This document shows positions 59,462-64,000 of a stretch of 64,000 nucleotides of DNA, piece after piece. The translations under genes were made by a program, and so were the position numbers. The DNA is from Comamonadaceae bacterium. GTDB taxonomy: Bacteria; Pseudomonadota; Gammaproteobacteria; Burkholderiales; Burkholderiaceae_C. Position 1 is the stretch's first letter. Each line of letters opens with the position of its first letter. The stretch spans positions 51,031 to 115,030 of the forward strand of contig CANGNS010000010.1 in NCBI GenBank assembly GCA_947455465.1, written 5' to 3'. Below the pieces are notes generated by a model that saw only the letters and a list, made by a program, of their open reading frames with translations, was not told where the DNA came from and searched no databases.

Positions 59462-60472
59462 ATGAAAAAAACCTTTTTGACCCGAACCCGCGCCGCTACG
59501 GCAGCGCTGTTGTTGGCCGTGCTGGCCCCTGCTGCGATGGCCCAAACCGTGTTGCTCAACGCCTCTTACGACGTGGCGCGTGAGTTCTACAAAGACATCA
59601 ACACCGCGTTTGTGGCGCAGTACAAAAAAAGCACGGGCAAAGACATTCGTGTAGACCAGGCCCATGGCGGCTCCAGTGCGCAGGCGCGGGCCGTCAATGA
59701 CGGGCTAGAGGCCGACGTGGTCACCATGAACACGTCTACCGACATTGATTTTTTGGCCACCAATGGCGTGGTGGCCAAGGACTGGACGCGTCGATTCCCG
59801 CACAACGCGGCCCCAACCAGTTCGACCATGCTGTTTTTGGTGCGCAACAACAACCCCAAAGGCATCAAAGACTGGGACGACCTCATCCGCCCCGGCATTC
59901 AGGTGGTGGTGGTTAACCCCAAAACTGGTGGCAACGGCCGCATGGCCTATCTGGCTGCCTGGGGCCAGGTGCGCAAGCGCGGCGGCACGGATGCCCAAGC
60001 GGCTGAATTTGTGGCCAAGCTGTATAAAAACGTGCCGGTACTGGCCAAAGGCGGGCGCGATGCGACCACGATTTTTCTGTAGCGCAACCTGGGCGACGTG
60101 CTGATCACCTTTGAATCAGAAGTGGTGTCGGTGGACAAAGAATTTGGCGCCGGCAAAGTGGACGCGGTGCACCCAAGCGCTTCTATCGTCGCTGAAAACC
60201 CAGTCGCAGTGGTGGAACGCACGGTAGCGAAAAAAGGCACGCAAGACGCAGCCAAGGCCTATTTGAATTTCTTGTATTCCGACGAAGGGCAGGAAATCGC
60301 AGCGCAACACGCGATTCGTCCGAGCAACCCCGCCATCCTGAAAAAATACGCCGCTACGTTTAAACCGATCGCGCTGTTTACCGTGGAAGACTATTTCGGC
60401 AGCCCAGCCGAAGCGCAAAAAGTGCATTTCAATGACGGCGGCCAGTTTGACCGGCTGTACACCGTCAAGTAA
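59462..60472 (+). pseudogene. sbp: Second sulfate-binding protein gene, interrupted by an amber codon
   Basis: A complete Sbp reading frame of 336 codons broken only by TAG at 60080-60082 (codon 207), where relatives have Gln or another residue (context ...TTIFL-stop-RNLGDVLITFE). CAG to TAG is the simplest change. The part before has a signal peptide (ending AAMAQ), ASYDVAREFY, HGGSSAQARA, and RRFPHNAAPTSSTMLFLV; the part after has VISITFE-like and NFLYSDEGQEIAAQ and continues in the same frame to the normal C-terminus. Intact spacing to cysT suggests a recent event, an assembly error, or read-through. The separate sbp at 55.1 kb may compensate. Confidence 0.87.
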
Positions 60473-60484
60473 ACCCTTCTTCGC

Positions 60485-61360
60485 ATGCAAACAACAGCGG
60501 CTGGCAGGCCGATAGTCTCCGGCGCGGGGCGCGGTAAAAGCTTGCGCGTTTTGCCGGGCTTTAAGCTGACCCTTGCCTTCACGCTGTTTTACCTGAGCAT
60601 CATTGTGCTCATCCCCTTGTCGGGCTTGTTCGCCAAGACGCTGACGATGGATTGGCAGCACTTTGTCGCGGCCGTCAGCAGTCCGCGCGTCATGGCCTCC
60701 TACCGCTTAACCTTTGGCGCTTCCTTGATTGCTGCGCTGGTGAACACCCTGTTTGGTTTGGTCATCGCTTGGGTGCTGGTGCGCTACGATTTTTTCGGTA
60801 AAAAGCTGATCGACGCCTTGGTGGACCTGCCCTTTGCATTACCTACGGCGGTGGCCGGTATTTCACTGACCGCATTGCTGGCAAGTAATGGCTGGATTGG
60901 TAGCCTGCTCGAGCCCTATGGCATTGCACTAGCCTTCAATCCCAACGGCGTAGTGATTGCCCTCACCTTTATCGGCCTGCCTTTTGTAGTGCGCACCGTG
61001 CAGCCTGTGCTGGAAGATTGCGAACAGGAGTTGGAAGAGGCGGCTATGTGCCTGGGCGCTACGCCATGGCAAAGTTTTTCGCATGTGATTTTTCCAACGA
61101 TTGCACCAGCGCTGTTGACTGGTTTTGCCATGGCCTTTGCCCGTGGTGTGGGCGAATATGGTTCGGTGATTTTTATCGCGGGCAATATGCCCATGGTGTC
61201 GGAGATCACGCCGCTCATCATCATTGGCAAGCTAGAGCAGTACGACTACGCTGGCGCCACCGCCGTGGCCTCGGTCCTGTTGGTGGCGTCCTTTGCCATG
61301 TTGTTTGTCATCAACGCCTTGCAAACCTGGCAACGCCAGCGCCTGGGAGCATCTTCGTGA
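60485..61360 (+). CDS. cysT: Sulfate ABC transporter permease CysT
   Basis: 291-residue inner-membrane permease (also called CysU). [74 protein letters not shown], and the EAA loop [21 protein letters not shown] are family blocks. The cysW start (GTG) overlaps its stop by 4 bases. Its ribosome site is weak, which suggests coupling to the upstream gene. Confidence 0.95.
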   Translation: MQTTAAGRPIVSGAGRGKSLRVLPGFKLTLAFTLFYLSIIVLIPLSGLFAKTLTMDWQHFVAAVSSPRVMASYRLTFGASLIAALVNTLFGLVIAWVLVRYDFFGKKLIDALVDLPFALPTAVAGISLTALLASNGWIGSLLEPYGIALAFNPNGVVIALTFIGLPFVVRTVQPVLEDCEQELEEAAMCLGATPWQSFSHVIFPTIAPALLTGFAMAFARGVGEYGSVIFIAGNMPMVSEITPLIIIGKLEQYDYAGATAVASVLLVASFAMLFVINALQTWQRQRLGASS

Positions 61361-62247
61361 GCGGGCAGGCCCGCCATCCGGCCAAGCGCGCGGCGCGTGC
61401 CGAGCCCACCTGGGTGCGCTGTGCGCTGCTGACGCTGGCCCTGGCTTTCGTATTTTTGTTCCTCTTGCTCCCTTTGGCCGCCGTGTTTGTCGAGGCTTTT
61501 CGTAAAGGTCTGGACGGCTACGTCAGCGCATTGGCCGAGCCCGAGGCGATGAGTGCGATTGGCCTTACGCTATTGGTTGCGGTGGTGGCTGTGCCATGCA
61601 ATCTGGTGTTTGGCGTGTCTGCGGCATGGGCGATTGCCAAGTTTGAATTTCCCGGCAAGTCCGCGCTCACCACGTTGATCGATTTACCGTTCTCTGTTTC
61701 ACCGGTGGTGGCCGGCTTGGTCTATGTGTTGATGTTTGGCGCGCACGGTTGGTTTGGCCCTTGGTTGATGGCGCACGACATCAAAATCATTTTTGCGCTG
61801 CCGGGCATGGTGCTGGCCACGACCTTTGTGACCTTCCCTTTCGTGGCGCGCGAGTTGTTGCCCTTGATGCAATCGCAAGGCACGGAGGAGGAGCAAGCCA
61901 GCATCGTGCTAGGCGCATCGGGTTGGCAAACCTTTTGGTACGTGACCTTGCCCAACATTCGCTGGGCTTTGATTTACGGAGTCATTTTGTGCAACGCCCG
62001 CGCTATGGGTGAGTTTGGCGCCGTGTCGGTAGTGTCTGGCCATATACGCGGGCAAACCAACACCATGCCCTTGCATATCGAGATTTTGTACAACGAATAC
62101 CAATCGGTCGCGGCTTTTGCCGTGGCTACCTTGCTCACGCTGCTGGCGCTGGTGACCTTGGTCATTAAAAGCCTGGCGGAGTGGAAATTTGAGCGCCAGC
62201 AACGCGCCGCTCAAAGCCTTTCCCCCGAGCGTCCTGTCAGCCCCTAA
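61357..62247 (+). CDS. cysW: Sulfate ABC transporter permease CysW
   Basis: 296-residue partner permease. [51 protein letters not shown] and the loop [26 protein letters not shown] are typical. I chose GTG 61357, preceded by GGGAG, overlapping the cysT stop as GTGA; a longer open frame exists only because it runs through cysT in another frame. Hydrophilic C-terminal tail of about 25 residues. Confidence 0.94.
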   Translation: MSGQARHPAKRAARAEPTWVRCALLTLALAFVFLFLLLPLAAVFVEAFRKGLDGYVSALAEPEAMSAIGLTLLVAVVAVPCNLVFGVSAAWAIAKFEFPGKSALTTLIDLPFSVSPVVAGLVYVLMFGAHGWFGPWLMAHDIKIIFALPGMVLATTFVTFPFVARELLPLMQSQGTEEEQASIVLGASGWQTFWYVTLPNIRWALIYGVILCNARAMGEFGAVSVVSGHIRGQTNTMPLHIEILYNEYQSVAAFAVATLLTLLALVTLVIKSLAEWKFERQQRAAQSLSPERPVSP

Positions 62248-62259
62248 GGCCACCTTCTT

Positions 62260-63357
62260 ATGAGCATTTCTATTGAACATGTCAGCAAGCAATTTGGCAG
62301 CTTCCAAGCCTTGGACGATGTCAGCCTGGAGATTGCATCGGGCGAACTGGTCGCTTTGCTCGGGCCTTCGGGCTGCGGCAAAACGACTTTGCTGCGCATC
62401 ATTGCCGGTTTGGAAAGTGCGGATGTTGGCAGCATTTATTTTTCTGGCGTCGATGCCACCGCTGTGCATCCGCGTGAGCGCAACGTGGGTTTTGTGTTCC
62501 AGCACTACGCCTTGTTCCGTCATATGACGGTGTTTGACAACATCGCCTTTGGCCTGCGCATGCGCCCGCGTGCCAGTCGCCCCACGGAGGCACAGATCAA
62601 AGACAAAGTGCATCAGCTGCTGGACCTGGTGCAGCTGGACTGGCTGGGTGACCGCTTCCCGGCGCAACTCTCGGGCGGACAGCGCCAGCGCATAGCCCTG
62701 GCCCGCGCGCTGGCGGTAGAGCCGCAAGTCTTGCTACTCGATGAACCTTTTGGTGCACTCGATGCCAAGGTGCGCAAAGAGCTGCGCCGCTGGTTGCGCC
62801 GCTTGCATGATGAGCTGCATGTCAGCAGCGTGTTTGTGACCCACGACCAGGAAGAGGCGCTCGAAGTGTCGGACCGCGTGGTGCTGATGAACCGGGGGCG
62901 CATAGAGCAAGTGGGCACGCCGCAAACGGTGTGGGAGCAACCCGCCAGCCCGTTTGTGTTTAGTTTTTTGGGCCAGGTCAACCGCTTGCAAGGGCATATC
63001 GAAGATGGCAGCTTGCGCATTGGCCAAGGCCAGGCGCGCATTGCCTGCCCCGAATTACAGCAGGCCGCACCGCAGCAAGCGGGCTATGCCTTTGTAAGGC
63101 CTTACGAACTGGAGCTGCGCCCTGCCGCCACGCCCGGCGCGGGCGATGCGACCGGTTGGATAGCAGGCCAGGTGCTGCGCGTGCTGGCAGCAGGCCCGCT
63201 GGTGCGCCTAGAAATTAGCCCGCAGGACGCTTCCATCTTGCCCCAGGGCGAGGTGCTGGAAGTGCATCTAGGCCTGCAAGAATTTGCTGCCATGCCATTG
63301 CGCGATGCCGACCCAGTGCAGTTACGGCCGCGCGGGGGGCGGGTGTTTTTGGCTTGA
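62260..63357 (+). CDS. cysA: Sulfate/thiosulfate ABC transporter ATPase CysA
   Basis: 365-residue ATPase. Walker [35 protein letters not shown] (CysA-type Q-loop), signature [15 protein letters not shown], Walker [13 protein letters not shown] and [13 protein letters not shown]. The C-terminal TOBE domain has [10 protein letters not shown] and FVRPYELEL. Last gene of the cys operon, converging with gatB after 15 bases. Confidence 0.96.
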   Translation: MSISIEHVSKQFGSFQALDDVSLEIASGELVALLGPSGCGKTTLLRIIAGLESADVGSIYFSGVDATAVHPRERNVGFVFQHYALFRHMTVFDNIAFGLRMRPRASRPTEAQIKDKVHQLLDLVQLDWLGDRFPAQLSGGQRQRIALARALAVEPQVLLLDEPFGALDAKVRKELRRWLRRLHDELHVSSVFVTHDQEEALEVSDRVVLMNRGRIEQVGTPQTVWEQPASPFVFSFLGQVNRLQGHIEDGSLRIGQGQARIACPELQQAAPQQAGYAFVRPYELELRPAATPGAGDATGWIAGQVLRVLAAGPLVRLEISPQDASILPQGEVLEVHLGLQEFAAMPLRDADPVQLRPRGGRVFLA

Positions 63358-63372
63358 GGCCGTGAGGGTGCT

Positions 63373-64000
63373 TTAGCCAAGCTTCTTGAGCAGCAAGGCA
63401 TTCACCTGCGCCGGATTGGCCTTGCCTTTGCTGGCTTTCATGATCGGGCCAACCAATCCGTTCAAGGCTTTGGCATTACCGGCTTTGAACTCTTCGATGT
63501 TTTTCGGGTTGGCGGCCAGCACCTCGTCGATGATGGCTTCCAAGGCGCCGGTGTCGTTCATTTGGCGCAGACCTTTGGCTTCGATAATGGCGTCAACTTC
63601 GCCGCCTTGGCTCCATAAGGCATCAAACACTTGCTTGGCTGCGTTGTTGCTGACGGTGTCGTCGGCAATACGCGCGATTAAGGTACCGAGCTGGGCTGAC
63701 TTCACGGGCAGATGCTCGATACCGAGGTCATCCGCATTCATACGCCGCGACAACTCACCCATGATCCAGTTGCTCGCCAACTTCGCTTGTCCGCAAGCCT
63801 TGGCTGTTTCTTCAAAGTAAGCCGCCATGGCTTTGCTTTGCGTCAGCGTGGTCGCGTCGTATTCGGGCAAGCCGTATTGCGTGACAAAACGCTCGGCCAT
63901 CACGCGCGGCAACTCGGCCATCTCACTGCGCACACGCTCCACCCATTCGCGCGAAATCACCAGCGGTGGCAAATCCGGATCGGGGAAGTAGCGGTAATCG
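63373..64000 (-). CDS. gatB: Aspartyl/glutamyl-tRNA amidotransferase subunit B (C-terminal part, cut by window edge)
   Basis: About 209 codons of the GatB C-terminus. From the edge the reverse strand reads [13 protein letters not shown], the end of the conserved catalytic part, then [15 protein letters not shown] (GatB-specific helix), [12 protein letters not shown], and the YqeY-like tail with [28 protein letters not shown]. GatCAB amidates mischarged Glu-tRNA(Gln) and/or Asp-tRNA(Asn). The start lies beyond base 64000. Confidence 0.96.
   Translation of the reverse strand, partial: DYRYFPDPDLPPLVISREWVERVRSEMAELPRVMAERFVTQYGLPEYDATTLTQSKAMAAYFEETAKACGQAKLASNWIMGELSRRMNADDLGIEHLPVKSAQLGTLIARIADDTVSNNAAKQVFDALWSQGGEVDAIIEAKGLRQMNDTGALEAIIDEVLAANPKNIEEFKAGNAKALNGLVGPIMKASKGKANPAQVNALLLKKLG

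Overview
This window looks like a chromosomal segment of a betaproteobacterium of the order Burkholderiales, most likely family Comamonadaceae (Rhodoferax, Limnohabitans and Polaromonas are the sort of relatives suggested). The reasons are the high-GC coding style, glnK-amtB next to comM, the ilvE / CHCC zinc-finger / waaF run, a fused livM-livG gene, and a complete cys operon beside gatB. The genus cannot be fixed from sequence reading alone. No rRNA, tRNA, CRISPR array or insertion sequence was recognised.

Layout. 1-2.5 kb: recQ (cut by the window edge) and comM on the minus strand, with a LexA-type box upstream of comM. 2.4-4.5 kb: NtrC site, sigma-54 promoter, glnK and amtB. 4.6-5.5 kb: an SMP-30 sugar lactonase. 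5.5-14.5 kb: an accessory/defence region holding a vapBC with a truncated toxin, a broken DUF2130 gene, a type III restriction-modification pair whose methylase is frameshifted, a stand-alone OLD nuclease and a DUF1016/YhcG nuclease. 14.6-17.7 kb: a MobA-like nucleotidyltransferase and glcEF. 17.8-18.5 kb: an AbrB/PIN toxin-antitoxin pair.

18.6-25.2 kb: a minus-strand operon encoding a GlxA-type regulator, creatinase and a four-gene polyamine/opine-type ABC transporter, read here as a creatine uptake and use locus. 25.2-29.7 kb: glutathione peroxidase, lplT, alr and radA (radA also has a LexA-type box). 29.7-34.8 kb: a branched-chain amino acid ABC operon (livJ, livH, fused livMG, livF). 34.8-36.7 kb: an enolase-superfamily enzyme and an SDR. 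36.8-39.5 kb: a small membrane protein, ilvE, a zinc-finger protein and waaF.

39.7-45.8 kb: a two-component system, an AmpG-like permease, an M48 peptidase, a haloalkane dehalogenase and a methyltransferase. 45.8-51.1 kb: a higBA-like pair, an alkylsulfatase lipoprotein, two Phd/PIN pairs with visible operator dyads, and xthA. 51.1-55.1 kb: a choline-type ABC transporter (choXWV) and pyrE. 55.1-63.4 kb: sulfate assimilation, with sbp divergent from cysH-cysD-cysN-sbp2(amber)-cysT-cysW-cysA. The window ends inside gatB.

Themes. Nitrogen and sulfur scavenging dominate: ammonium, creatine, choline, branched-chain amino acids, sulfate and sulfate esters. Creatine and choline breakdown can meet at sarcosine. 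Five toxin-antitoxin loci lie in 64 kb. The two most notable regulatory observations are LexA-like boxes in front of both comM and radA, two branch-migration helicases, and a textbook NtrC/sigma-54 arrangement a few bases from one of those boxes.
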